A stretch of 64,000 nt of DNA, taken from the NCBI RefSeq assembly GCF_004210375.1, contig NC_134833.1:140732127-140796126 (forward strand), given 5' to 3'. Numbering within the stretch: the first letter of the stretch is position 1; each line of letters starts with the position of its first letter. A program made the position numbers and the translations under genes. This DNA is from Tachypleus tridentatus. Its lineage: Eukaryota > Arthropoda > Merostomata > Xiphosura > Limulidae. Of the stretch, positions 55,201-61,634 are shown piece by piece. Under the pieces are notes generated by a model. It ran no database searches. It saw only the letters and a program-made list of their open reading frames with translations, and was not told where the DNA came from.

Positions 55201-58200
55201 TGTTTTCAGTATTATAATATTATTATATTCGTGTTTTTAAACTGGTATTTTTATGGTGTATTGTTTTTGAATATTTTTAAATGTAATTTTTAATGAATAA
55301 AGTCGTTAAAGTTATTTTAACAATATATAAGAATATTTTCAATGAATCTATCATAACTCAAAAATGTTTAGAATCGGCAACATCAAATAGAGAAAAACAG
55401 ATAATTTTTTTGTTGCCATGTGTTTGATATCGGCATCATTCTTCTTTTATTTTAAACTAATTTTTTACATTTGTTAATTGTTGATTATTTAAACTCATTG
55501 TCATACTTCTAGCATAATTAGATATACATGACAAAATATTATTGAAAGAGAGATTCAGGATACATCATTTCTAACTTCAGATTCTTTACAGGCAATAAAA
55601 ACATTCATTGTTTTCCTTACTCTGATACAGTAACTGTGAAAACATAACAGTTGCAACGAATTGGAGAAATAATGAGGCGTATAGTGAAACATTATAATCA
55701 ACATGTGCAGTCATAATACAGTATTGGAAATCTTTGGTTTCTCTGATTATGTGTTAAAAGCTTCAAGTTTTTTTCATTAGCTTTGTCACTAGTTGAAATG
55801 TCATTCAGATAAAATTATCTCTTTGTAAGTGAACCAATTATAGATACACAAAAAGTTTCTTTAAGGCTATAAAACAAGCAATAATTTATAAGCTGAACAA
55901 GTGTGCTTAATTTTAACATTAGTTTATTAATGAATAAGTTTTGTTTATATAAACTGAGAATTTGTTCATTATTTTAAGAATTAACCAAAGACCAATGAAG
56001 GATAAGACCTCTGTGATAAAACAGCTTACTCATTCATAAGCTAAGACCATACAAGTTAACCAGGTTAGATTAGTAGATGTAAAAAGTGAGAGATGTTCAA
56101 AAAAACTGTTTAGTGTAATACTGAATGGAGTGCTTGATGTTGTGTTAGAAAAACACTATTTGAGAATCATAACATATATGTTGACTTGTTATTAAAGATC
56201 TTATAAAAACACATACAGGTGAGCATAGGTGGAGTCCAGAGATTCTATATTGCTGCACAGGCCCCACTTTCAAACACGGTCCATAGTTTCTGGCAAATGA
56301 TTTGGGAACATCGTGTTAGCGTAGTTGTTATGGTCACTGGAATCCAGGTATTGCTTCTCTTTTCTTCAGTGTGTAGAGGATAATGTTCTTTTTACTTGTT
56401 AGTATTTTTTAAGATTAGAAGTGTTGTTTTTATTTTAAAAGGTAATTACTAAAGTGTTGTGTACATTATATATTAAGTTTTTGGAAGTGATGTATGTGGA
56501 AAACGTCATTTTTTGCATGTTAGTTTCTTAGTCGGTAGGCCCTGATGAGACAGTACCCCATGTATCATGTTTAACTGAAATTAGAGAAACAGATAAATGG
56601 GATTATGTTCCACATAATTCTGTAGAGTAAGACAGAATTTTCTTCTCTATATAGCAAGTTTAGTTAAATATGAAGCACATTAGTATATACAGTGTTCTTT
56701 GGGGCTGCAAATAAAATATGAAGTTGATGAAGGGTACTACTGACTGGCTACCTTTCATCTCGTTTTATCAGTTAAAAATTTAGGGGTGTGTTTGTGCATA
56801 TTTTATCATTGTGTAGCTTTGCAGTTAAATTCGAAGTATAAGTGTATAAAAAGTTATTTGATTTATTTCAAAAGGATGGACTCTATAAGGCTGGGAGAGA
56901 ATACAGTTTCAAAGTAATTGAATTTATTTTTTAAGAAAAGAATATCAATATTCTTAAAATATTGAAAATATAAGAATTAAAAATTGTAGAAAAACTTTGT
57001 GAAATGTATAACTTATATATATATACTTTGAAAAAAATAAACATTTGATAAGTGTTTTCTACTGTATGTTAGGCAGGTGGCAGCACTGTCTATATAAGGA
57101 TGGAATGTCTGTAAATATAGCAAAAAGTTTGAATTTCTTGTTATTCTTTCATCTGCTTCTTTTTTCTTGATATATGAAAAACAAGACAATAGTGTCAACC
57201 AATTTCACTGAGGTTACATCTTTTCAAATGGAGTATCCATTTTTTATAAGTATTGTTAATACCTAGTTGTAATTTCAAAAAAATCATGCTAGTGTTATCA
57301 TTACCCCTAAAATTTAGCTTTCATACATAAATTTGGTATTCCTTTAAAAAACATAAATACAGGGGAAACAGAAATTACTGGCCAATAATAGTTAAACAAT
57401 AAATATTACAGTTTGAACTTTATTGTATTGAGAACTTGGTTATAAATACAATCTTTCTATGTCAATTGAAACACCATATTAAAAGAAAAACAAGTAAAGA
57501 AAAATCTTTCACAAAGGAATTAAATATAGGGAAACAAGACAGTAGGAATAGTATTTGCAGCATCTGTACATAATAACACAGGCAAGAATTAACATATAGT
57601 TTTATGCATGTATAAGTATTCAATCGAAATTGGGTTTAATTTATCCTATTTTTGTCTGTCAACATTCTACTATACTGTGTGCCTGTGTTATTATATAGGA
57701 ATGATACAGATGCCATCCCTGCTATTTTGTTGGAATTGTTTTGAAAGATTGATGTTAACCATCCCTACATTTACTTTCATTGTATTTCTGTAGTTAATAT
57801 TTTTCAACCACAACAAGAACCTCATGACACATAGGTTAAATGGCCAGGGTAAGGTTTGACCATAATGTTACTGATTTATAACCACTGACCAGAGGGAGGG
57901 CAATTGGTCATAAGTGCCCACTGTTTGAGGATATTCTTCAGTGAATAGCAGAATTTACTGCTTCCTTTCTGTAACTATTTTAAATTACCTCAGTTGCTTC
58001 TAATCTACTGAATGAAATCAGCATTACTTTACAAGTTATTTTTCATTTATAATAATAGAAGTTTGAGGAAAACCTTAATTAGTGGATTTTTAGAAAATGA
58101 ATTTCAACTGAAAATATACCTATTAAATCATTTTAAGAAATTGGATTAATTTGTTCGTAAGTATAGAATAGTGGTTTGTGCATCTTCCAGTAATAATTTA

Positions 58201-61200
58201 ATTAGTTTCAGTTTAAATAGCTAAACAGTTATTAAAATTATCTCTTCAACACTAATTACCATATTTATTAGGCAATGCTGAGTAAAGTGTCTTGTATATA
58301 CTTTGAACATTAGGAACAGGGAAGAGAGAAAAGTTTTGCTTACTGGCCACAAAATGACAAAGAAAACAACCAGTTGAAAGTGGGAGAGGTTTGTTAAGTA
58401 ATAAGTGTAATTTACCAATGTAATATAATCATTTTAATATACCATTGAGGAAATCAAACATTTTTACTCTTTTTATTTATCTTCCATTAAAATATTTTTA
58501 TTTATTATTGTAATATTTTTAGATTTGAAAATCATGTTTTAGTTTGTTTTTCAAACGATTTTTAATACTGGAATATTTCATTAACATAAAAATAATGCCA
58601 AAAGTTGAAAAATTGAGTTAAAACATTGGTTAACATTATCAAGATATTTCAAACATATTGTTTCCACTCTCATGTGTTATAAGACATGATAATTTTTGCA
58701 ATTTATCATAACTTACATGTAGTGCTGAAACAGCCAACATGTGCTTGAATAATCAAACAAATCTTAAATGTGAATATATAAAATAATACTGTGGTTTCAA
58801 ATTTTTTTTTTTCTTGTAATTCTGATGTGATTGAAGTAATATTTAATAACATAATTATGTTAACTGGTTTATTTCTATACAGTTGAAGTAATATTTAATA
58901 ACATAATCATGTTAACTGGTTTATTTCTATACAGCTGAAGTAATATTTAATAACATAATTATGTTAACTGGTTCATTTCTTTTCAGCTGAAGTAATGTTT
59001 GATACAATTATGTTAACTGGTTTATTTCCATACAGCTGAAGTAATTAATGACATAATTATGTTAACTGGTTCATTTCTATACAGCTGAAGTAATTAATGA
59101 CATAATTATGTTGACTGTTTCATTTCTATACAGCTGAAGTAATGTTTACTAATATAATTATGTTAACTGGTTCATTTCTCTACAGTTTTTATATGAATTG
59201 TTATAATGATTTTTATGCTACTGCAGGTAAATAAACTAGTTTTGCAGCTGAATTTCTGTCAGTTATTTAAAAATATGCAATTCTTCCATATTAGTGATAG
59301 TTTAGAATTGAACCTTTAAAAACAATTTCTGTTCAGCTTATCCTGTATATTATAAATGCCTATCTCTAGTTCTAAATCTGTTCTCTAATTCTGTAGTTTT
59401 CCTCTAGTTCTAAGTCTGTTCTTTAGTTCTGTACTTTTCCTCTAGTTCTGAATCTGTTCTTCAGATCAGTAGTTTTCTGCTTTTCTGAACCTGTTCTATA
59501 GTTCTGTGGTTTTTTCTCTATTTCTTAATATCTTGTCTAGTTCTAAACCTGTTCTCTTTTATGTAGATTTCCTATAATTCTATAGTTTCCTGTTTTTGAA
59601 CTTGTTCTTTAGTTCTGTAGATTTTGTTTAATTTTAAACCTGTTGTGCTGCCTTCTGTTAGTTTTGCTTTGCTTTAACTGTTGCACCACTTGTAAAAAAG
59701 TAGCTTAAGTCTGTTAATGTCAAAATATTCTGTAGTTTTTGTTTGTGATTTTCATCTCTCTCCTTTAGTTCCACATCATCAGAAATTATAGCGTGTCCTC
59801 GGCAACGTACATCACATGCTCCTTGGTGATAAAACATGCCCCATCCCGAACACAACGACCTGTATGGCACATTCAGTACACTGACTGGCCTGATCATGGT
59901 TGTCCTTTGAATTTGCAAGGTTTTATTAGTGAGTTTTAGGGCTTTATTTTTATTAGTTTATTGATAATTTCTAACTATAATTTCTAAATATATTATTATT
60001 TCACATTCTGAATTATGTAAATGTTGTGTGTTGACAGTTATTAAAAGTAAATTTAGGATTGTAACTAAGAAAATACTCCATTAATATATGGCCAATTTTT
60101 GCAAGGCTCACCTCATCATGTCACTTATTTTACTACTTTCTTAAATAATAGTATGTAAGCATTGTTTTGAACTATGATAGTAGAAGTTTGCAATTTCTGA
60201 TATAACTTTAATTTGAAAATGTTGTTTTATTTTCATAATTGTTCAATTTTGTGGAAGTTACTCCATTTATCTTTCCCATAAATGTAGTGAGAATATATAA
60301 TGTTGCAGAGATAATATGTTTAATGACATTTTAAACATTTGTAGGTTCTATTTAAAAAGCTCAATAAACATTCAGATCCAAATTCCTTATTAAACTTTAA
60401 TTCAAAACAAAATGTAGAGATGTCTAATGGGTTTCCAGATTTTATGGAACAGATAGATTCTGTTCGACGACTGGCTTTAAATGAACAACCACCTGAAAGA
60501 AGTCGAAACTCTCCGACTCTAATTCATTGCAGTGCTGGAGTTGGAAGGACAGGAGTGGTGATGTTGTGTGACATTCTGTTTTATTCATTAGATCATAATG
60601 AGGTGAGTATCACAGTTATATTGGTTTCATCTTTTGGTAAATAATAATATAAAATTTTCATGAAAACTGCTAGAATTGTTATCAATTAACATTCTTGCAG
60701 AACAGTGGAAAAATTTGTTGATATGATTTTTGTTGATAAAATAGTGTATACACTTTTTAATTCCTCCATTTTTGTGAATTCAGAAAACTTTTGAAGTCCT
60801 CTGGTTATTTTTTGTGTACTTTTAAAGAACAGATATGTGGTGTTTCAAAAAAATGTGTGAAATTAAAAGATGAGATACAATACAATCTAAGAGATCTGAT
60901 ATTTCAAAAATGTTCAGAAAGATCTTTATGTTGTAGAAAAGACATGTCTACATTCAGACTAGTGCTGGCTTATCATGTGTCTGTTAGATGTAAGGTGAAC
61001 CTTAAACATCTAAAAATCTGTATGTAAAGATTAAGACACCTGTTTATTTACACTAATTAATTTTGATTTAAACCAGCATCACAATCATTTAATTAGGTTT
61101 TCTTTAAAAATGTAGTGAGAGAAATTTGGCTTTATTCTCTCCATATTATGTGATCAGAGAAAGTAAACAGATAACAAAGTGGAAAAAAATGTTCAGTCAC

Positions 61201-61634
61201 AAGTATGTTATGGTCATCTTATAAATGGTATTTATAAATGTTTCTTAGCTCAAAGAAAGATGAAAAATTTCTACATTAATACATAATTATGTGTATGTTG
61301 AGCCACCTTGTATAAAAATTTTCATTTAGAAAAATGCACTATTTCTTAGTTGCTAAACAACTACAGTTTTTGTGGTTAGAGATCAGTAATAATTAAAATA
61401 AAATCATTATGTGTATATGTGTGTGTGAGTAGTAAGAATTTCATGAATTAATATCACTGTGTGTACTTGTATCATATTCCTAAGTTGTTTTTTTTTTCAC
61501 TGAAGACTGTAGATATACCGAAAGTGCTCACTCAGCTACGACTACAACGAATGCTCACTGTACAGACGCTGGCCCAGTACAAATTTGTATATGCCATTTT
61601 AATTCAGTATCTTAAGAATTCTCGTCTGATTTAA
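15676..61634 (+). CDS. Pez: Pez/PTPN14/PTPN21-type FERM-domain protein tyrosine phosphatase (21-exon gene span)
   Basis: This non-receptor tyrosine phosphatase removes phosphate from tyrosines. In animals it acts at cell junctions and restrains Yorkie/YAP in Hippo signalling (family knowledge). Joining 21 exons with consistent phases gives 1,130 residues, close to human PTPN14/21 (about 1,180). Residues 1-~310 form the FERM domain. The linker holds APDYET (478-483), PPPY (608-611, a WW-domain ligand) and TSPDLVSRR (~632). The PTP domain (~860-1,130) keeps WPDHGCP (Trp1020, Asp1022) and [10 protein letters not shown] (Cys1064, Arg1070), so it should be catalytically competent. The protein ends in NSRLI, as in vertebrate relatives. 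Introns are large, the longest 10.9 kb and holding an 8-kb satellite. Arthropods usually have one such gene, so PTPN14 versus PTPN21 cannot be assigned. Splice sites were placed by eye. Confidence 0.95.
16012..16124 (+). repeat. 113-bp segment, copy 2
   Basis: Matches 13,380-13,492 in the same orientation with two mismatches. The two copies are separated by the hAT MITE and the first coding exon, so copy 2 lies in intron 1 and copy 1 upstream of the coding region. Confidence 0.9.
16262..16330 (-). repeat. Fragment of the second SINE family, reversed
   Basis: The text ggttttaagctcaaagctac followed by ataatgagc and cactgccaatcacgacc reads on the minus strand as the tail part of the second SINE family. 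It is short and decayed. Confidence 0.4.
17362..17499 (+). repeat. 138-bp segment shared, inverted, with the foldback loop at 37,277-37,414
   Basis: The block from aaatttttaaaatatttata to aaataagttacact is the reverse complement of 37,277-37,414, with one mismatch seen. Here it sits in plain intron sequence without inverted arms; at 37 kb it fills the loop of a foldback element. It has no coding potential. Confidence 0.9.
18371..18540 (+). CDS. Pez: Pez exon 2 (FERM)
   Basis: Encodes [13 protein letters not shown] through LLYDEVTR, matching the HYFGLWFLS...EATR part of PTPN14. The acceptor is ttgtag|gag. The exon must end at 18,540 (acg ag) so that the next exon's first A completes Arg. This makes the donor GC rather than GT. 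Confidence 0.92.
18541..18546 (+). promoter_or_regulatory. Non-canonical GC splice donor of intron 2
   Basis: The exon-intron junction reads GAG|GCAAGC, close to the known GC-AG consensus AG|GCAAGT. The nearest GT (gtgacg, 8 bases upstream) would break the reading frame against the next exon. The partner acceptor is ttttacag at 19,101-19,108. Confidence 0.85.
19109..19206 (+). CDS. Pez: Pez exon 3 (FERM)
   Basis: Encodes [18 protein letters not shown] through SYSLQ after completing the split Arg codon; it aligns with YQYYLQVKKDVLEGRL of vertebrate relatives. It ends caag|gtagtt with one base of the next Ala codon. Confidence 0.93.
19219..19261. repeat. TA/TG compound microsatellite
   Basis: An alternating TA run passes directly into a TG run just after the exon 3 donor. 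It is likely polymorphic in length. Confidence 0.9.
19493..19563 (+). CDS. Pez: Pez exon 4 (FERM)
   Basis: Encodes [19 protein letters not shown] through LLPK. The acceptor is atttttag|ct and the donor aag|gtaact; the exon ends in phase 0. It corresponds to the ADFGDYNQFDSQDFLREY region of PTPN14. Confidence 0.92.
20433..20555 (+). repeat. SINE of the second family
   Basis: Runs cctcccagtggctcagtaac, aatgctaaaacctgagttct, ggccacagtacagatag, then a gcaggtttgtgctacaaac tail. It shares its order of motifs with the copies at 7.5, 11.6 and 39.7 kb. Confidence 0.65.
20640..21010. repeat. Unclassified interspersed repeat, possibly LINE-derived
   Basis: The stretch around 20,790-20,890 (ccactacatctgaaggcagt, then ccattcaaaaggctaatc and accctgttaaaaaa) resembles wording I associate with the regions flanking reverse-transcriptase genes of animal LINEs. 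It has no reading frame and its limits are uncertain. Confidence 0.3.
21490..22170 (+). pseudogene. Fossil DDE transposase of the Tc1/mariner-IS630 superfamily
   Basis: The readable core at 21,835-22,035 gives [20 protein letters not shown], then [12 protein letters not shown], and in a shifted frame [12 protein letters not shown] just downstream. This order fits the second catalytic Asp (HQDKA), the third acidic residue context (normally SPDASPMD), and the conserved C-terminal DGLWK of a DDxD transposase. Stops and frameshifts are frequent and no terminal inverted repeats were found. The assignment rests on remembered family motifs. Confidence 0.5.
23088..23246 (+). CDS. Pez: Pez exon 5 (FERM)
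   Basis: Encodes [20 protein letters not shown] through [11 protein letters not shown], 53 residues, phase 0 at both ends. It aligns with AEAELMYINEVERLDGFGQ of vertebrates, in the FERM F2-F3 region. It is bounded by tttccag|cac and aaa|gtaagt and followed by a 10.9-kb intron. Confidence 0.94.
23345..23609 (+). mobile_element. tRNA-headed SINE, main family, diverged
   Basis: A decayed copy with gagggttgtaatttcagatt in the B-box place, then aatcccactatttgttggta, agcccaagagttggc and actgctaaattaggggtggc. It ends 60 bp before the satellite array. It is visibly older than the copies at 5.7 and 12 kb. Confidence 0.8.
23671..31638 (+). repeat. 8-kb satellite array of a 40-bp unit (about 199 copies)
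   Basis: The unit, starting at gtta(c/t)tatcttcagtaac and finishing catgtacatatatgtaatat + cta, repeats with near-perfect 40-base register across the whole stretch. The commonest variation is a single C or T after gtta. Rarer changes are units shortened by 10-11 bases (atatcttcag junctions, for example near 25,725, 26,075, 29,410 and 29,605) and odd junctions near 25,140, 27,295, 28,145 and 28,430. Each intact unit contains the 12-base palindrome TACATATATGTA and the word TGTACATA. The array lies wholly inside intron 5 and is read through in the sense direction by the gene. There are no spacers, so it is not CRISPR-like, and no reading frame survives through it. Confidence 0.98.
32670..32945 (+). 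mobile_element. tRNA-headed SINE with near-perfect 11-bp target duplication
   Basis: The head ACCTGACATGGCCAAGTGGT and ggttgtgggctcaaattt are followed by the conserved body and a cagtaaacaaa tail. The flanks AATTTACCTGT (32,659-32,669) and AATTCACCTGT (32,946-32,956) differ at one base. The copy is moderately diverged; its anticodon-loop position reads CTCTTAA. Confidence 0.88.
33538..33673 (-). mobile_element. Truncated SINE, main family (tail half)
   Basis: Reversed copy beginning tgtttattgaattttgcaca, with gagggctatctgtactagcc, aaga/agacagctagtcatc and cttgggctactcttttacc. It stops there, so the whole tRNA head is absent. Confidence 0.82.
34132..34220 (+). CDS. Pez: Pez exon 6 (FERM)
   Basis: Encodes [20 protein letters not shown] through AECF plus two bases of Arg, matching DNHGNCVHLGIFFMGIFVRN of PTPN14. 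The acceptor is tttttcag|gat and the donor ttcag|gtaagt. Confidence 0.94.
34979..35151 (+). repeat. Degenerate tandem repeat, about 35-40 bp period
   Basis: Four to five imperfect units share the pattern cacattttcattcttatggt / tggattacacagtgccatc / atggtcttagatttacactg / agattaacattgcc. Units differ by substitutions and small gaps. Confidence 0.6.
35720..36700 (+). repeat. Diverged dispersed repeat, copy 1 (partner at 50,990-52,060)
   Basis: Collinear similarity with intron 14 in the same orientation. Anchors include ttaatgtaaattactca, cttgccacacc, aatagaaagc and gagaaaatgacagataaaat (36,335-36,354 against 51,803-51,822), then a catcactttaca/catcactttgcac stretch. Identity between anchors is low. 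No reading frame or terminal repeat was found. Confidence 0.6.
37111..37606. mobile_element. Foldback element with hammerhead-like arms and 13-bp target duplication
   Basis: Two arms of about 160 bp (37,111-37,268 and 37,415-37,575) are nearly perfect inverted repeats. They surround a 138-bp loop that is an inverted copy of 17,362-17,499. The right end has about 30 extra bases (ending cgacatcactg). The host word ACTATTTTGTAAT stands at 37,098-37,110 and 37,607-37,619, a perfect 13-bp duplication. Each arm holds CCTGAyGATGACCGAAGAAG followed by GTCGAAACG. Variable-length duplications, inverted partial copies and hammerhead ribozymes are known features of Penelope-like retroelements, to which I tentatively assign it. 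It has no protein. Confidence 0.75.
37487..37513 (+). ncRNA. Hammerhead-ribozyme-like motif in the right arm
   Basis: CTGACGA (37,487-37,493) matches the CUGANGA core. A GACC/GGTC hairpin with a GAAGAA loop follows, then GAAA at 37,509-37,512. An extra U sits between the core and stem II, and I could not confirm stem I or a clean cleavage site, so activity is uncertain. The left arm holds the same motif on the minus strand, with CTGATGA. Confidence 0.45.
39079..39352 (+). mobile_element. tRNA-headed SINE, main family
   Basis: The head GCTCGGCATGCCCAGGTGGT, the B box GGGTTCAAATCCCCGTC and a full body are followed by aaaacaaacaaaca. The anticodon loop reads CTTGTAA, so this copy looks like tRNA-Thr(TGT). 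No clear target duplication was found. Confidence 0.88.
39681..39765 (+). repeat. SINE fragment, second family
   Basis: Runs gccttttagtgccacagtgg, gctgacttatagtgctaaaa, actgggtttcagtgcc and ends near attggaagcc. It matches the head part of the family at 11.6 and 20.4 kb; the tail is missing. Confidence 0.55.
40968..41055 (+). CDS. Pez: Pez exon 7 (FERM F3 lobe)
   Basis: Completes the Arg codon and encodes [20 protein letters not shown] through FSLQL, matching RWNDMGNITHNKSTILVEL. The acceptor is gtttttag|atgg and the donor ttg|gtaagg. Confidence 0.94.
41056..42594 (+). other. Intron 7
   Basis: AT-rich; short open frames at 41,431-41,619, 41,633-41,860 and 42,025-42,267 show no domain. Nothing recognised. 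Confidence 0.5.
42595..42674 (+). CDS. Pez: Pez exon 8 (end of FERM)
   Basis: Encodes [20 protein letters not shown] through AKN plus two bases of Asn, matching DIENAKYISRLFATRHKFY. The acceptor is caaacag|gaag and the donor caa|gtaaga. Confidence 0.94.
43347..43397 (+). CDS. Pez: Pez exon 9 (51-bp exon after FERM)
   Basis: Encodes [17 protein letters not shown]. The acceptor is ccaacag|tgaa and the donor aca|gtacgt. Its length is a multiple of three with equal phases at both sides, so it could be skipped without changing frame. Conservation here is weak, and the call rests on splice sites and phase. Confidence 0.75.
43742..43772 (+). CDS. Pez: Pez exon 10 (31-bp microexon)
   Basis: Encodes [11 protein letters not shown] when joined to exon 9. 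The acceptor is tttatttag|aaat and the donor gag|gtaagg. Serine/asparagine-rich text at this place is usual just after FERM in the family. Skipping it alone would shift the frame. Confidence 0.78.
43773..46024 (+). other. Intron 10
   Basis: Contains the mariner-type MITE below and a 72-codon open frame at 44,808-45,026 without a recognisable domain. No other feature. Confidence 0.5.
44256..44662. mobile_element. Mariner-type MITE, 407 bp
   Basis: The left end TTAGGTTGAGGAATAATTCG and the right end, reverse complement TTGGGTTGAGGAATAATTTG, are inverted repeats of about 27 bp with two to three mismatches. TA dinucleotides flank both sides (44,254-44,255 and 44,663-44,664). The interior has no transposase. 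Terminal wording and the TA duplication fit mariner-like elements. Confidence 0.88.
46025..46076 (+). CDS. Pez: Pez exon 11
   Basis: Encodes [17 protein letters not shown] plus the first base of Asp. The acceptor is ttttcaag|ggt and the donor ttgg|gtatgt. It is part of the linker; the call rests on phase continuity with exons 10 and 12. Confidence 0.75.
46077..47028 (+). other. Intron 11
   Basis: AT-rich; no repeat or element recognised. Confidence 0.5.
47029..47440 (+). CDS. Pez: Pez exon 12 (linker, APDYET motif)
   Basis: Encodes residues 357-492: [20 protein letters not shown], a Gln-rich patch, Ser-rich text, and near the end [14 protein letters not shown], a motif shared with PTPN14/21 (YRPTPDYETVM). 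The linker is expected to be unstructured and phosphorylated. The donor is caaag|gtctga, weaker than average. Confidence 0.93.
47953..48165 (+). CDS. Pez: Pez exon 13 (linker)
   Basis: Opens by completing Ser, then [20 protein letters not shown] and a Tyr/Gln-rich segment ([20 protein letters not shown]). The acceptor is aatcctag|cac and the donor agcag|gtaaga; the open frame runs through without stops. Confidence 0.9.
48166..49543 (+). other. Intron 13
   Basis: Carries the 44-bp tandem repeat below. Nothing else recognised. Confidence 0.5.
48894..49152 (+). repeat. 44-bp tandem repeat, about 5.9 copies
   Basis: The unit gttgtttattcaagacttcc then tgaccaatttacaaattcac + catt repeats with a few substitutions per copy. 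An open frame across it is not a protein: 44 is not a multiple of three, so successive units are read in different frames. Confidence 0.93.
49544..49739 (+). CDS. Pez: Pez exon 14 (PPxY motif)
   Basis: Encodes residues 565-629, including [22 protein letters not shown] and [11 protein letters not shown]. The PPPPY, with YKPPPPYP identical to the vertebrate text, is the family's WW-domain ligand known to bind YAP and KIBRA. The acceptor is gtttacag|gag and the donor cag|gtgaga. Confidence 0.95.
49740..52560 (+). other. Intron 14
   Basis: Contains copy 2 of the diverged 1-kb dispersed repeat. Otherwise AT-rich with nothing recognised. Confidence 0.5.
50990..52060 (+). repeat. Diverged dispersed repeat, copy 2
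   Basis: Collinear with 35,720-36,700 in the same orientation. The shared anchors are listed under copy 1. Confidence 0.6.
52561..53190 (+). CDS. Pez: Pez exon 15 (long linker exon)
   Basis: Encodes residues 630-839, phase 0 at both ends. It opens [16 protein letters not shown], matching SGSSPDLVTRR of PTPN21, and near the end has [14 protein letters not shown], matching GPLKLAALNGLSLS. The rest is Ser/Pro/Gln-rich and diverged. Bounded by tcattcag|gta and aaa|gtaaat. Confidence 0.96.
53572..53790 (+). CDS. Pez: Pez exon 16 (start of PTP domain)
   Basis: Encodes residues 840-912, including [37 protein letters not shown] and [12 protein letters not shown]. The last is the conserved substrate-loop [11 protein letters not shown] of tyrosine phosphatases. 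Bounded by gtacag|att and act|gtaagt. Confidence 0.97.
53791..56218 (+). other. Intron 16
   Basis: Mostly occupied by a fossil protein-coding repeat (next entry); the rest is AT-rich with no call. Confidence 0.5.
54480..55150 (+). pseudogene. Fossil copy of a dispersed protein-coding repeat
   Basis: Pieces in changing frames read HPTECYF-like text, [20 protein letters not shown], a CKENNEP segment, [13 protein letters not shown], then [22 protein letters not shown], and further on CTNVDAL and KAVLLYNGN. From memory, this order matches a family of repeated uncharacterised proteins in arthropod and other animal genomes (NDLVRDLNLPK ... ELLGSRLK ... LLHNGN). It is full of stops and cannot be functional. 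The identity of the family is uncertain. Confidence 0.4.
56219..56347 (+). CDS. Pez: Pez exon 17 (PTP domain)
   Basis: Encodes residues 913-955: [20 protein letters not shown] and [20 protein letters not shown], the classical YIATQGPL and FWxMxW motifs. Bounded by catacag|gtg and cag|gtattg, phase 0 at both ends. Confidence 0.97.
56348..58313 (+). other. Intron 17
   Basis: AT-rich; short open frames at 57,013-57,198 and 57,608-57,793 have no domain. Nothing recognised. Confidence 0.5.
58314..58388 (+). CDS. Pez: Pez exon 18 (PTP domain, 75 bp)
   Basis: Encodes [25 protein letters not shown], residues 956-980, matching EEGGREKSFRYWP of PTPN21. It is short and easily missed; it joins exons 17 and 19 in frame. 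Bounded by aacattag|gaa and gag|gtttgt. Confidence 0.95.
58831..59185 (+). repeat. Tandem repeat, 7 units of 45-52 bp, each ending like a splice acceptor
   Basis: Units begin ctgaagtaatatttaataac, continue ataattatgttaactggttt and end atttctatacag. Units 4-7 have lost a few bases. The last ends at 59,185. Nearly every unit ends in a pyrimidine-rich run plus CAG (TTTATTTCTATACAG or similar), and the array is in the intron directly before exon 19. Confidence 0.93.
59360..59643 (+). repeat. Degenerate pyrimidine-rich tandem repeat, about 38 bp period
   Basis: About seven imperfect units share ctctagttctaaatctgttc and tttagttctgtagttttc. They end about 125 bp upstream of exon 19. Units differ by substitutions and small gaps, so this is an older array than the neighbour at 58.8 kb. 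Confidence 0.8.
59769..59928 (+). CDS. Pez: Pez exon 19 (WPD loop)
   Basis: Encodes residues 981-1033: [51 protein letters not shown] is the catalytic acid loop with its Asp present (Asp1022). The acceptor is cctttag|ttc and the donor tta|gtgagt, leaving one base for the next codon. Confidence 0.97.
60439..60602 (+). CDS. Pez: Pez exon 20 (catalytic signature)
   Basis: Encodes residues 1034-1088: [20 protein letters not shown], then [18 protein letters not shown]. The P-loop HCxxGxxRTG is intact: Cys1064 is the nucleophile and Arg1070 binds the phosphate. The true acceptor is gtttccag|att; upstream in-frame ATGs are intronic. The donor is gag|gtgagt. Confidence 0.97.
61506..61634 (+). CDS. 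Pez: Pez exon 21 (C-terminus and stop)
   Basis: Encodes [42 protein letters not shown] and TAA at 61,632-61,634. QTxxQYxFVY is the Q-loop motif of classical PTPs. The ending KNSRLI is shared with vertebrate PTPN14/21, so the protein is complete. The acceptor cactgaag|act follows a long T run. Confidence 0.97.
   Translation, partial: TVDIPKVLTQLRLQRMLTVQTLAQYKFVYAILIQYLKNSRLI

Noticed and set aside
60420-60438. Methionine-initiated start of an alternative short phosphatase at MSNGFPDF
   Set aside because: These codons are intron sequence before the acceptor gtttccag; the frame is open by chance and the preceding exon joins at 60,439.
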